From contig DAOWCY010000194.1 of NCBI GenBank assembly GCA_030639305.1, positions 1 to 13,564 of the forward strand: a stretch of DNA of 13,564 nt, written 5' to 3'. Position 1 is the stretch's first letter, and every line of letters starts with the position of its first letter. Under the pieces are notes generated by a model that searched no databases, was not told the origin of the DNA, and saw nothing but the letters and a program-made list of their open reading frames with translations. Position numbers and translations under genes: made by a program. Source of the stretch: JAGLQA01 sp023135565 (GTDB lineage Bacteria; Acidobacteriota; Aminicenantia; UBA2199). Positions 6,755 to 13,562 of this stretch are shown here, one piece after another.

Positions 6755-8542
6755 TTAAGCGCCCTTATTTTGCCGAAACCTGGATGTTAATCGTTTTATT
6801 TCCGAGCTTATCTCTCTTTTCCACTCCGGCGCATCCCGGTTACTCACCGCCCGGCATTCGACTATCAACTCTTTAATTCTCGGCGGCTTTAAGTCACCGG
6901 CACTGAAACCGGCTTCCAAAAAAGTAATAAAACCGTCAAGCGCGATGGGGACAATTTGCAGCGGCAGTTTGGTATCGTCTTTTTTATACCAGTTGCCGCT
7001 TTTAAAAGTATCGGCAGTATTGCTGTCTATATCCGGTGCAATAAACATACAATATACTCTTTTACCTGTCCCGGCAAACCTTTCGGCTATTTCGGCGACA
7101 TGTCTCCTGACTGTCTCTCCTTCTGCCGCCTCCTGCCGGGATGAAGATGTGAGCGTAACCTCTACGACAAGAACAAAATCTTCAAATTCAAACACCATGT
7201 CGGGGCCGCCGCCGGGGGCGTGCGATAAAGGTAAAAAGTCCTGGTCGATTTTAAACCTGCGGCTCTCCCAGGGTTTATTTTCTAAGGAATCGACAGCCAG
7301 GAATGCCCGCCAAATTATCCACTCAAAATAAGCGGGATGTTCTCCCCGCTGGATTTTTATCGCCTCTTCACCCCGGGAAACTCTCTTCCTTTTCGATCCC
7401 GTGAATGCGCTCAAAATATTTATAATTTCATGCCAAAGATCGGCTTGACCCTCTGCAAAATAGAGTTCTTTGAGATGCATCAGACGTTCTTCAATCGAAT
7501 GCCGTCTTTGTGTGAGTTCAGCTAAGGACATACCGGTTAGATCGACTTCTTTTATTTCCTCCCCATGACCTTTTAACTGTGTAGTTAAGCGACTGAGTAT
7601 TTCCAATGTTTTCACTCTATCATCTGTAGGAAGCGCAGCGCCTTTCCACAAATTCTTTACATAGGTGGAATCGTCCGGGATTTCAAACTCTTCCGATGTA
7701 AGCAGTTCAGCTAAAGTTTGTTTCTCCGGCAGTAAAACGATTGCCCGGCCTTTCGACTGGAAAAGTCCGGTGGCCTTAAGATACCGGAAATTTAAATCTG
7801 CATAATCGTTCAACGTTCCTGCTTTGACCGATTTCTCTAAAACTAAAACCGCATCAATTCGTTTTTCATCATCAAATTTCTTTTTGTTTCCTGATTTATC
7901 TCTCTCTTTTCTATATGAGAGAATTTCTAAAACTACTTTTTCAATTCCATGGGCTGGAGTGCTGCATTGAACTATAGCTGCCATCTCACCGAGCTTGATT
8001 ACCGCCTCTTCTCCTGAATTTTCAAGGTATAGTAGGATTTCCAAGACAAACCGAAGAGGTGAAAATGGAGGAAACTTATAATCGGTCTCAAAAATCGACG
8101 GGATACGATATGAGGCCAATGCCCTGAGATAACACTCCTGTTGTGCCGCAATGTTTTCTGCTGTAATCAACCGGCTGCCGTTGGGGGTGATCTCATAAGG
8201 TCTCCCGGTTAAACCGGGGAAACCCGTAGTGAAAGGTTCTATTTTGTGATCGATGCCTCTCTGCTGTATTTCTTTTGGTCTTCCAAGATGCTTCACTATA
8301 AATCCTAACTGTGCCAAAGCAATTCGCCATTTTCTCCCCACGTCGTCCGCAGGTTTTTTGACACTGCCGTCTAATCGATCGACTCTAACAATAGATTTTT
8401 CATGGAGCAGCTCCGTGAATCCCGCTTCCCGTTCCTGCCCCAACAGGCTGCCGCAGAATTCCGAGTTCTTTAGAACAATTAACGCCTCTCTCAGCCTATA
8501 AGGTGTCCTGACTGTGGTATTGCCTATGTGCCATAAGCTCAA
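6755..8542 (-). CDS. AlwI/N.BstNBI-family type II (IIS) restriction endonuclease
   Basis: 595 aa. The N-terminal WHIGNTTVRTPYRL and the C-terminal VEVTLTSSSRQEAAEGE.VRRH and FIAPDIDSNTA segments are hallmarks of the AlwI-type family, whose characterised members bind GGATC (AlwI) or GAGTC (BstNBI, PleI) and cut a few bases away. The probable catalytic core is a PD-(D/E)XK variant: P447-D448, then E461-V-T463 where a lysine would be usual. The middle, about 90-420, would carry target recognition. The start is TTG at 8542 with a strong AGGAGG eight bases upstream; the nearest ATG after AGGAGG is out of frame. It follows the methyltransferase by 12 bases and lies in the same frame, so one TAG separates them. 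The actual target cannot be read from sequence; an asymmetric site is expected. A 53-bp relic of its 3' end lies at 2468-2520. Confidence 0.87.
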   Translation of the reverse strand: MSLWHIGNTTVRTPYRLREALIVLKNSEFCGSLLGQEREAGFTELLHEKSIVRVDRLDGSVKKPADDVGRKWRIALAQLGFIVKHLGRPKEIQQRGIDHKIEPFTTGFPGLTGRPYEITPNGSRLITAENIAAQQECYLRALASYRIPSIFETDYKFPPFSPLRFVLEILLYLENSGEEAVIKLGEMAAIVQCSTPAHGIEKVVLEILSYRKERDKSGNKKKFDDEKRIDAVLVLEKSVKAGTLNDYADLNFRYLKATGLFQSKGRAIVLLPEKQTLAELLTSEEFEIPDDSTYVKNLWKGAALPTDDRVKTLEILSRLTTQLKGHGEEIKEVDLTGMSLAELTQRRHSIEERLMHLKELYFAEGQADLWHEIINILSAFTGSKRKRVSRGEEAIKIQRGEHPAYFEWIIWRAFLAVDSLENKPWESRRFKIDQDFLPLSHAPGGGPDMVFEFEDFVLVVEVTLTSSSRQEAAEGETVRRHVAEIAERFAGTGKRVYCMFIAPDIDSNTADTFKSGNWYKKDDTKLPLQIVPIALDGFITFLEAGFSAGDLKPPRIKELIVECRAVSNRDAPEWKREISSEIKRLTSRFRQNKGA

Positions 8543-8554
8543 TATCCATTCCTC

Positions 8555-10462
8555 CTAATAACCGACGAAGATATACTCCTGCACTTTGTTTTTAATATCC
8601 GCTGCCCGGTGGCCCTGGTTAGCAAAACTGTAGCGGTAATCCACAGCCTCCACCTGCACATGTTCTTTGTATTTCGATATCAGGGATAAAATTTCCTCTT
8701 TGGTAGGCAGGGAATTGGATGAATAAGAGATAACCAGGATGCTCTCCTTAAATTTATTAAACAGTTTATCAAAGGCATCTTTGGCTCCTAAACGGGAACT
8801 AAAGGGAGAAGGATAGCTTTTAAATTTTTTGGTTTTTGTGTGCTGTTGGATTTCCAGTCCCTGCCAATCGCAAGCAATGCCTTCCACAAAATGATACCGT
8901 CTGACATAATCATTGTCGGAAAGGGGGCTGTAATAGGGCGGGTCCATATAAACAAGGTCGGCCTGCCGGCGGGTTGTCATGCCATCCCCGCAGCGGGAAA
9001 GGTTGTTCTGCCCATTATCGAAAACAGCCTCGTTCACAACCCGGGCCGCATTGATAAACTGTTCCTCGAAAGACATTTTCAGATCACGCCGGCCGTCGTC
9101 ATAGCGGTGGCCGGTATATGTAAAAACTCCCCGCGGACGTTTCTTTACCGCGGCCCTGATAAGAGCGCTGAGGGCCAACGCCCGTTTATATTTGCTTTTC
9201 ATTTTTTTTATATTCGCCCGGATACAGTCGATCAGGTGGTTGTCTTCAGCGGAGAAATAGAGGTCTTTAAAATTGCCGGAAACGAAATTATCTGTTTGTA
9301 CAGATTTGTCGAGCAGGGAATCGATATCCTCGGCCGATAATTTTATTTTGTTGTTTTCTACCATTGCTTGTGAAAAAGCAGCGTTCATGGCCATAAAATC
9401 ATTTGCCAAAACTTTTTTTCCCTGGGCTTTAAACATATAACTTACTACACCGCTGCCGCTGAAAAGATCGATAATACTATTAAAATTGAATTGAGACGCA
9501 ACCTGCCATATGTAAGGCAAAATGGTCTGTTTGCTGCCCATAAAACGGGTAGGCGGATACTTGAGTACCTGTTTTTTCAGCGGCGGTGGTTCGACTCTCA
9601 ACAAAAATTTCCTGCGCGGCGGTATATTAACGATTACATCTTCTCCCCGCCTGTTTTTCGTATCTCTACTAATATTACGGCGGGTTTTAAAAACCTCTAT
9701 TTTAAATCCTTCGTACAATTCATAGACTGAAGGGTGATTCGAATTGGTCAATAAAACATGGCAGCCAATTTCATGCAGCCGTTTAACTTCCTGTGCCAAT
9801 TCAGCATGATCTTCTTCGTAAAACTGTTCTTTGGTATATCTTTTAAAGTCGGAATATTTCGACACCGGCAAATAGGGAGGATCAAGATATACGAAATCAC
9901 CGGCTGACGCATTTTCAGCCAGTATTTGTTTATAACCGGCGCACAAGATGTTAGCTCGTTTTAAAACTCCGGCGGCAGCCCGGAGTTCTTTGGGATTGTA
10001 CACCCGCGGATTCTCGTATCTCCCATAAGGGACATTAAACCGGCCTTCCTTATTGACCCGGTAAAGTCCGTTAAAACAAGTGCGGTTTAAAAAGATCGTT
10101 CGCGCAGCCTTTTCAATATCCGTTAGTTGACCGGCATCTAAAGCTCTTATTTCATAGTAATTTTTTTTATCTGTTTTAAAAACCTGTAAGATATCTAACA
10201 GCGATTCGACATCCTTTGCCAGGACTTTATACAGGTTGATTAATTCCGGGTTGGAATCGGAAATGATCGCATTACCGGGTTCTAAGGCAAAAAAAAGAGC
10301 TCCTCCGCCAACGAAGGGTTCTATATATTTATTATAGCTGCCGGGAACTTTTTCCAGTAAATGGGAAAGAAGCTGCTGCTTACCACCGGCCCATTTTAGG
10401 ACTGGTCGAGCTTTTATGTCTTTCGTGCGAGGCCAACAAGTCGTAATTTTTTCTGATTTCAT
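8555..10462 (-). CDS. Fused two-domain DNA N6-adenine methyltransferase (D12 class, M.FokI-like architecture)
   Basis: 635 aa with two tandem Dam/D12-type catalytic domains. Domain 1 (about 15-290) has the AdoMet motif FVGGGALF at 50-57 after KWAGGKQQLL (23-32) and the catalytic DPPY at 194-197. Domain 2 (about 300-635) has RFMGSKQTILPYI at 306-318, DLFSGSG at 332-338 and DPPY at 507-510, followed by YSPLSDNDYVRRYHF. Both catalytic tetrads look intact. A fused pair is known in M.FokI, where each half methylates one strand of an asymmetric site. The same logic fits here, beside an AlwI-type endonuclease that needs adenines protected on both strands. It is first in the operon, so protection is made before cutting. 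It has no clear Shine-Dalgarno (GGTATAAAAATG), suggesting weak or leaderless-like initiation, but an extended -10 promoter and an inverted repeat lie upstream. Confidence 0.92.
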   Translation of the reverse strand: MKSEKITTCWPRTKDIKARPVLKWAGGKQQLLSHLLEKVPGSYNKYIEPFVGGGALFFALEPGNAIISDSNPELINLYKVLAKDVESLLDILQVFKTDKKNYYEIRALDAGQLTDIEKAARTIFLNRTCFNGLYRVNKEGRFNVPYGRYENPRVYNPKELRAAAGVLKRANILCAGYKQILAENASAGDFVYLDPPYLPVSKYSDFKRYTKEQFYEEDHAELAQEVKRLHEIGCHVLLTNSNHPSVYELYEGFKIEVFKTRRNISRDTKNRRGEDVIVNIPPRRKFLLRVEPPPLKKQVLKYPPTRFMGSKQTILPYIWQVASQFNFNSIIDLFSGSGVVSYMFKAQGKKVLANDFMAMNAAFSQAMVENNKIKLSAEDIDSLLDKSVQTDNFVSGNFKDLYFSAEDNHLIDCIRANIKKMKSKYKRALALSALIRAAVKKRPRGVFTYTGHRYDDGRRDLKMSFEEQFINAARVVNEAVFDNGQNNLSRCGDGMTTRRQADLVYMDPPYYSPLSDNDYVRRYHFVEGIACDWQGLEIQQHTKTKKFKSYPSPFSSRLGAKDAFDKLFNKFKESILVISYSSNSLPTKEEILSLISKYKEHVQVEAVDYRYSFANQGHRAADIKNKVQEYIFVGY

Positions 10463-10480
10463 TTTTATACCGACGATCTA

Positions 10481-10490
10481 ATTATAACAC
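10481..10490 (-). promoter_or_regulatory. Extended -10 promoter element of the methyltransferase-endonuclease operon
   Basis: On minus, TGTTATAAT places a perfect TATAAT at 10486-10481 with an upstream TG one base away. No good -35 is seen at 17 bp, as expected for an extended -10 promoter. A start site would fall near 10474, giving a leader of only about a dozen bases. Confidence 0.6.
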
Positions 10491-10492
10491 AT

Positions 10493-10522
10493 TTGGTATG
10501 ACAAATAATGTCATAGTATAAT
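10493..10522 (+). promoter_or_regulatory. Possible divergent promoter facing the kinase relic
   Basis: TTGGTA (10493-10498), an 18-bp spacer and a perfect TATAAT (10517-10522) on plus, enclosing most of the inverted repeat. It points at a short relic with no intact gene beyond, so it may be left over from a lost gene. Confidence 0.35.
10497..10515. promoter_or_regulatory. Perfect 7+5+7 inverted repeat, candidate operator
   Basis: TATGACA-AATAA-TGTCATA, a 19-bp site with two perfect arms about one helical turn apart centre to centre. It lies just upstream of the extended -10 of the methyltransferase operon and overlaps the opposite-facing TATAAT region. This is typical geometry for a dimeric repressor or activator. 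No controller gene is visible next to it; the methyltransferase itself or a host regulator might bind. Confidence 0.55.
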
Positions 10523-10552
10523 AAAAAATAAAAACCCACGGGCTGCATGCCC

Positions 10553-10634
10553 GGAAAAGCAGGTTCCCGTTTTCAGTCGCCAAAGCGAGTTGGCCCGGGC
10601 GCTGCGGGAAGTTTTAGATAAGAATGCCGGTTGA
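10553..10634 (+). pseudogene. In-frame mosaic relic of the hybrid histidine kinase gene
   Basis: Three collinear pieces of the kinase gene are joined in the same reading frame. 10553-10565 equals 5152-5164 (13 bp, EKQV). 10571-10582 equals 5764-5775 (12 bp, FSRQ). 10585-10619 equals 6657-6691 (35 of 35 bp, ELARALREVLD). It then diverges to KNAG and TGA at 10632-10634. The last joint falls on a GCGAG word shared near 5778-5782 and 6657-6661, pointing to deletion between short repeats. The 35-bp block is solid; the two short ones gain weight from order and frame. Confidence 0.7.
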
Positions 10635-10690
10635 TTCAAACATGTCGGTCAAAACCACCATCTAATAATGGGCGCTTCTCGCTTTTTTTA

Positions 10691-10757
10691 AACAAAAGTT
10701 TTGTTCAAACTTTTTCAAAAGTTTGGCCCCCGGCAGGGCCGCCGGAGGCAAAAAAAA
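10691..10757 (-). terminator. Cluster of three inverted repeats, probable end of the epimerase-hydrolase transcript
   Basis: On minus, shortly after the hydrolase stop: eight T, then GCCTCCGGC/GCCGGGGGC (stem 10749-10726, one G-U pair), then CAAACTTTT/AAAAGTTTG (10725-10706), then AACAAAA/TTTTGTT (10705-10691). The first stem is GC-rich but lacks a long U tract directly after it. The compact arrangement also resembles an interspersed palindromic repeat unit. Confidence 0.45.
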
Positions 10758-10763
10758 GCACAT

Positions 10764-11792
10764 TTACAAAAGGGGCAGAAGAAAATCAAACAACACCTGC
10801 GCGGCAATACGGTTCCCCTTTGCATTGGGATGAATGTTGTCTACCCAGATGTCCGGCGGCGCTTCGACATTATACTTTTCATACAAATCGATATAAGGAA
10901 CACCCATGCCATCCAAAAAAACACCTATCTTCTTATGCAAAGACGCATAACGGTAATTTTCCCCGGTTTTCCGCTGAGGGAAAATCACGGCGCCTAATTT
11001 TATATCTTTACTATCTAAAAGAGTTTTTATCTTTTTTAAATGACGAAACCCCTCCTCTTCTCCCAATAAAAAATAATCTTTCGCCCGGTAATCTTTGTCC
11101 AATTTTTTTATTAGTATGCCGACTTTGAGATTGATGAACTTGTAAAGATAAGAAACACGCATCAAAAAATCACTGACCGCCCCTTTCTGCAACACATAAG
11201 GCACGGCCACATCATGATAAGGAATTAGCAGGAATTTTTTGCCTTTAGCCTGTTTTTTTATACTCAACGTTCTTTCGAAATCATTGGGGCATATTTGCAG
11301 CATAATGATACCGGGATCGAAACGCAGCGCTTTCTCTTTGATCAAATGATATTCTTGCACCAAATTGTACCCCACCACACCCATTCCCGGTACATCCACC
11401 GCATAACCTTGCGACAGGAACAACGCTTCCAACTGCTTGTGATAGGTGTCTTTTAGGTTCAAATCCCAGCCGTAAGTTAATGAGTCGCCGACAAATATGA
11501 TGCGTTTCTTTTCCCCCTTTTCCAGGCTGTAATCTTTGTCCCGGAAACCGTAACCGTTAATGGCTACTTTGACGCCCCTTTTCTTAATCTCCAGACCGGA
11601 ATTGGGACGCAGTTCGTAAAGCAAATTCCCGTTTTCAGATAAACGGTAAAGCCGGGTGACAGCGGGGAATCTTTTTTTCTTAGGTTGGAAGCGGAATTCA
11701 TATACTACCCTGAGCGCCACTTCCAACACTAACAGCGTAAACAATACCGCTAAACTTATAACAAATAACCTGGTAAATATTTTTTTAATCAT
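10764..11792 (-). CDS. Membrane-anchored SGNH/GDSL-family hydrolase
   Basis: 342 aa from the chosen start. A signal-anchor helix spans about 8-30 (FVISLAVLFTLLVLEVAL), so the catalytic domain should face the periplasm or outside. Block I is GDSLTYG with nucleophile S104. LQICPNDF near 165-172 supplies the block III-like Asn (N170). D318-N-I-H321 near the C-terminus completes the Ser-Asp-His set. The segment NGYGFRDKDYS before the catalytic domain is common in SGNH proteins from exopolysaccharide or O-acyl modification loci. Likely an esterase or acyltransferase acting on a glycan or lipid; the substrate is unknown. A longer frame to 11972 exists, but ATG at 11792 overlaps the upstream gene's stop (TAATG), which indicates translational coupling and fixes the start. 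Confidence 0.85.
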   Translation of the reverse strand: MIKKIFTRLFVISLAVLFTLLVLEVALRVVYEFRFQPKKKRFPAVTRLYRLSENGNLLYELRPNSGLEIKKRGVKVAINGYGFRDKDYSLEKGEKKRIIFVGDSLTYGWDLNLKDTYHKQLEALFLSQGYAVDVPGMGVVGYNLVQEYHLIKEKALRFDPGIIMLQICPNDFERTLSIKKQAKGKKFLLIPYHDVAVPYVLQKGAVSDFLMRVSYLYKFINLKVGILIKKLDKDYRAKDYFLLGEEEGFRHLKKIKTLLDSKDIKLGAVIFPQRKTGENYRYASLHKKIGVFLDGMGVPYIDLYEKYNVEAPPDIWVDNIHPNAKGNRIAAQVLFDFLLPLL

Positions 11793-12775
11793 TAATCCAG
11801 CAGGCCATTCTCTTTGTACCATTGGGCGGTGCGGGTTAAGCCTTCTCTTAAAGAAACCTGCGGCGAATAACCTAACTCTTTTCGGGCTTTGGATATGTCG
11901 AAAGCCCTGTCCTTGGTGAAAAAATCCAACCGGCGGCGGTACAAAGGCGGCTGAATCCCAAAAGGTTTGCACAATATCTCACACAAAAAAGCGGCGGCAT
12001 AAACCGGGAATAAAGGGATATGTATTTTAGATACCCGGCTGTCGAGAATTTCCGCGATCAGGTTTATTAGGTCTTCTAAAGGTAAATACTCGCTGCCTCC
12101 TATGGTATAGATTTGAGCGGATGCGGCGGGAACTTCCCCGGTTAGGATAATCCCTGCCACCAGGTCCTCTACGAAAGTCAGGTGATACAGGGCTTTGCCT
12201 GTACCGATCATTTTGAAACTTCCCTTGTAGATAGTTTTAAACAGTTTAAGGAATCTCGTATCCCCGGGACCGTAAATACCCACCGGCCTTACCACTACTC
12301 CGTCGATTTTTTTATCTTTAAAATAAGAGAGAGCCAACTTCTCCCCCTCCATTTTCGAAACCTGGTAAAAATCGCCGGGGTTGTAAGGGGCGCTTTCTTG
12401 GGCCGGGGGATTTTCGATTTCGCCTTGCACACCTACGGTGCTGCAGTGCACGAAGCGTTTCACGCCGGCTGAGATAGACTCCTCCAGCAGGGCTTTCGTT
12501 CCTTCCACGTGAACCTTATCGAACATATCTTTGGAAACTTCCTGGCGGTACATGGCTGCGATATTGAATACCACGTCGATATTTTTTATTATGCCTTTTA
12601 GAGAGGTGGGGTTGGATAGGTCGCCTTTTACCAGTTTTATCCCGTTTTTTTCCAGTAGTCCGGTTTTGCTATTTTCCCTAACCAGCGCTGTAACGGTACA
12701 GCCTTTTTTTAGCAGGGCGCTGCACAGGTGGCCGCCGGTAAAACCGCTGGCCCCGGTCACAAAAACGTTTTTCAT
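11792..12775 (-). CDS. NAD(P)-dependent epimerase/dehydratase (extended SDR)
   Basis: 327 aa from ATG at 12775, chosen because GAGGAG sits seven bases upstream and the Rossmann motif VTGASGFTGGHL starts right after. An in-frame ATG at 12817 would add 14 residues but lies in the 5' hairpin. The catalytic set is S in HCSTVGV and the Y137-x3-K141 pair in FYQVSK. Conserved VVRPVGIYGPGD and a substrate-side region follow. It resembles dihydroflavonol reductase, 3-beta-HSD and hopanoid-associated sugar epimerase-like SDRs; the exact substrate (nucleotide sugar, sterol-like or polyketide) cannot be told. It is coupled to the hydrolase, and the pair may modify a surface glycan or lipid. Confidence 0.88.
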   Translation of the reverse strand: MKNVFVTGASGFTGGHLCSALLKKGCTVTALVRENSKTGLLEKNGIKLVKGDLSNPTSLKGIIKNIDVVFNIAAMYRQEVSKDMFDKVHVEGTKALLEESISAGVKRFVHCSTVGVQGEIENPPAQESAPYNPGDFYQVSKMEGEKLALSYFKDKKIDGVVVRPVGIYGPGDTRFLKLFKTIYKGSFKMIGTGKALYHLTFVEDLVAGIILTGEVPAASAQIYTIGGSEYLPLEDLINLIAEILDSRVSKIHIPLFPVYAAAFLCEILCKPFGIQPPLYRRRLDFFTKDRAFDISKARKELGYSPQVSLREGLTRTAQWYKENGLLD

Positions 12776-12796
12776 GTAGTAACTCCTCAGATGTTT

Positions 12797-12815
12797 GCCG
12801 CTGTCATGCAGCGGC
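12797..12815 (-). promoter_or_regulatory. 5'-UTR stem-loop of the epimerase mRNA
   Basis: GCCGCTG/CAGCGGC, a perfect 7-bp stem with a five-base loop. It begins about four bases after the expected transcription start and ends eight bases before the GAGGAG ribosome-binding site (12788-12783). It may stabilise the 5' end. Confidence 0.55.
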
Positions 12816-12825
12816 ATAGTGGTTT

Positions 12826-12854
12826 ATTGTAACCTTAGCCGGGGGATATGTCAA
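12826..12854 (-). promoter_or_regulatory. Near-consensus sigma70 promoter of the epimerase-hydrolase operon
   Basis: On minus, consensus -35 TTGACA (12854-12849), a 17-bp spacer and -10 TACAAT (12831-12826). It is the best promoter in the window. Confidence 0.75.
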
Positions 12855-12888
12855 GATCGGAATCAGCTTTACAGCTAATAACGGGCGG

Positions 12889-13335
12889 CTATAAACTGCG
12901 CTTCTCGCCCAACAAAAGCCCCGCGGCGCGGGGAGCGCTGAGGTTTTCATCAAAACCATGAGCATCTATGCTGTGGGTAATTTCTGTCGTGGCCGCTTCG
13001 CCCAACATGGTGAAGATTAATTCCAGGTCGGTAATATGGTCTCTTAAATTCCCTTTCTTTAGCTTTGTATAACGCCCTGGTTCTTTTGGTGGCAAGTTCC
13101 GGGTCTTCTATCTCCTGTACTCTCTCATAACCGACCTTTGCCAGCCACCTTTTAAAAGGCTCTGCCTTTTTAGAAGGTATACCCTGGATTATGCGAAACA
13201 TAGTTTCCGTATTGGCACAATCGGTTTTATATAGTTTCCCATCACTGGAAAGTAATTCAGTTGTCGGATTTTTTCGGACAACTCAAAAAAACCTTCTTCT
13301 ACCAATTTTTTTGTGGGTTTTATTAATTCTATGAA
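12889..13335 (-). pseudogene. Decayed BRO-N/DinD-like phage antirepressor-type protein
   Basis: Pieces of one family member lie in three minus frames. 13332-13258 gives KKLVEEGFFELSEKIRQL. Next, shifted, comes SSDGKLYKTDCANTETMFRIIQ and SKKAEPFKRWLAKVGYERVQEIEDPELATKRTRALYKAK (to about 13050). Last, shifted again, are KGNLRDHITDLELIFTMLGEAATTEIT and DAHGFDEN, ending at 12889. Intact relatives have about 55 more residues between ALYKAK and NLRDH (the GYSDDWIEKR..GIAIR..LTDEW stretch), which are missing here. The join falls on an ACAAAGCTAAAG word that can encode both YKAK and YTKLK, suggesting deletion by short repeats. The C-terminal 'AAKxGGxxAGNAR' segment is replaced by a GC-rich hairpin. 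BRO-N proteins are typical of phages and genomic islands. At least two frameshifts and one deletion make function unlikely. Confidence 0.8.
12911..12935 (-). terminator. GC-rich hairpin with T-rich tail at the end of the BRO-N relic
   Basis: CCCCGCG/CGCGGGG (12919-12933) followed on minus by CTTTTGTT, a passable intrinsic terminator. It lies within the last codons of the decayed BRO-N/DinD-like frame, where homology to the family has already ended. Its core is shared with the palindrome inside pabA (1000-1014). Confidence 0.5.
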
Positions 13336-13436
13336 TTTTCAAATTTTGTTTCCGGGGGTAGATCGAGCGTGCCGGTTTTTATCCTAAAAAAAAATAACCG
13401 GCTTCTCGATTTCGATCACCGGGTACCCGGTGGGCT

Positions 13437-13562
13437 TCATTCAAAATTTATTAGCGGTTTAAAAACTTCTTTCGCTCGGTTAAAATCTGACATTACCTGC
13501 AATCTTATCGCGGGAACCTCGAAAAGTTCAAGCATTTCTTTAACGTCCGCGTCTAACTCCTG
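13437..13562 (-). CDS. C-terminus of an unrecognised protein, cut by the window edge
   Basis: A 41-codon open frame enters from the right edge and ends at TGA 13437-13439. It reads ELDADVKEMLELFEVPAIRL then VMSDFNRAKEVFKPLINFE. The composition (charged, helix-like) looks coding, but I do not recognise the family. Its stop overlaps an ATG (ATGA) opening a frame of only 18 codons, MKPTGYPVIEIEKPVIFF, which ends in a run of nine T; a frameshift there is possible. It could be a partner gene of the BRO-N-like relic or unrelated. Confidence 0.4.
   Translation of the reverse strand, partial: QELDADVKEMLELFEVPAIRLQVMSDFNRAKEVFKPLINFE

Noticed and set aside
8840..9340. Long plus-strand frame (166 codons) opposite the methyltransferase
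   Set aside because: Antisense shadow of a gene with clear DPPY motifs; no start signals or recognisable domain.
10672..10682. GCGCTTCTCGC shared with 12898-12908
   Set aside because: An 11-bp match with no further similarity around it; compatible with chance.
10764..11972. Longer 402-codon version of the SGNH hydrolase
   Set aside because: The extra 60 codons lie inside the epimerase gene and look non-coding; ATG at 11792 overlaps the epimerase stop and precedes a clean signal anchor.
12776..12817. Upstream ATG at 12817 for the epimerase
   Set aside because: It is encoded by the 5' stem-loop and lies almost on the predicted transcription start; the ATG at 12775 has GAGGAG and leads directly into the Rossmann motif.
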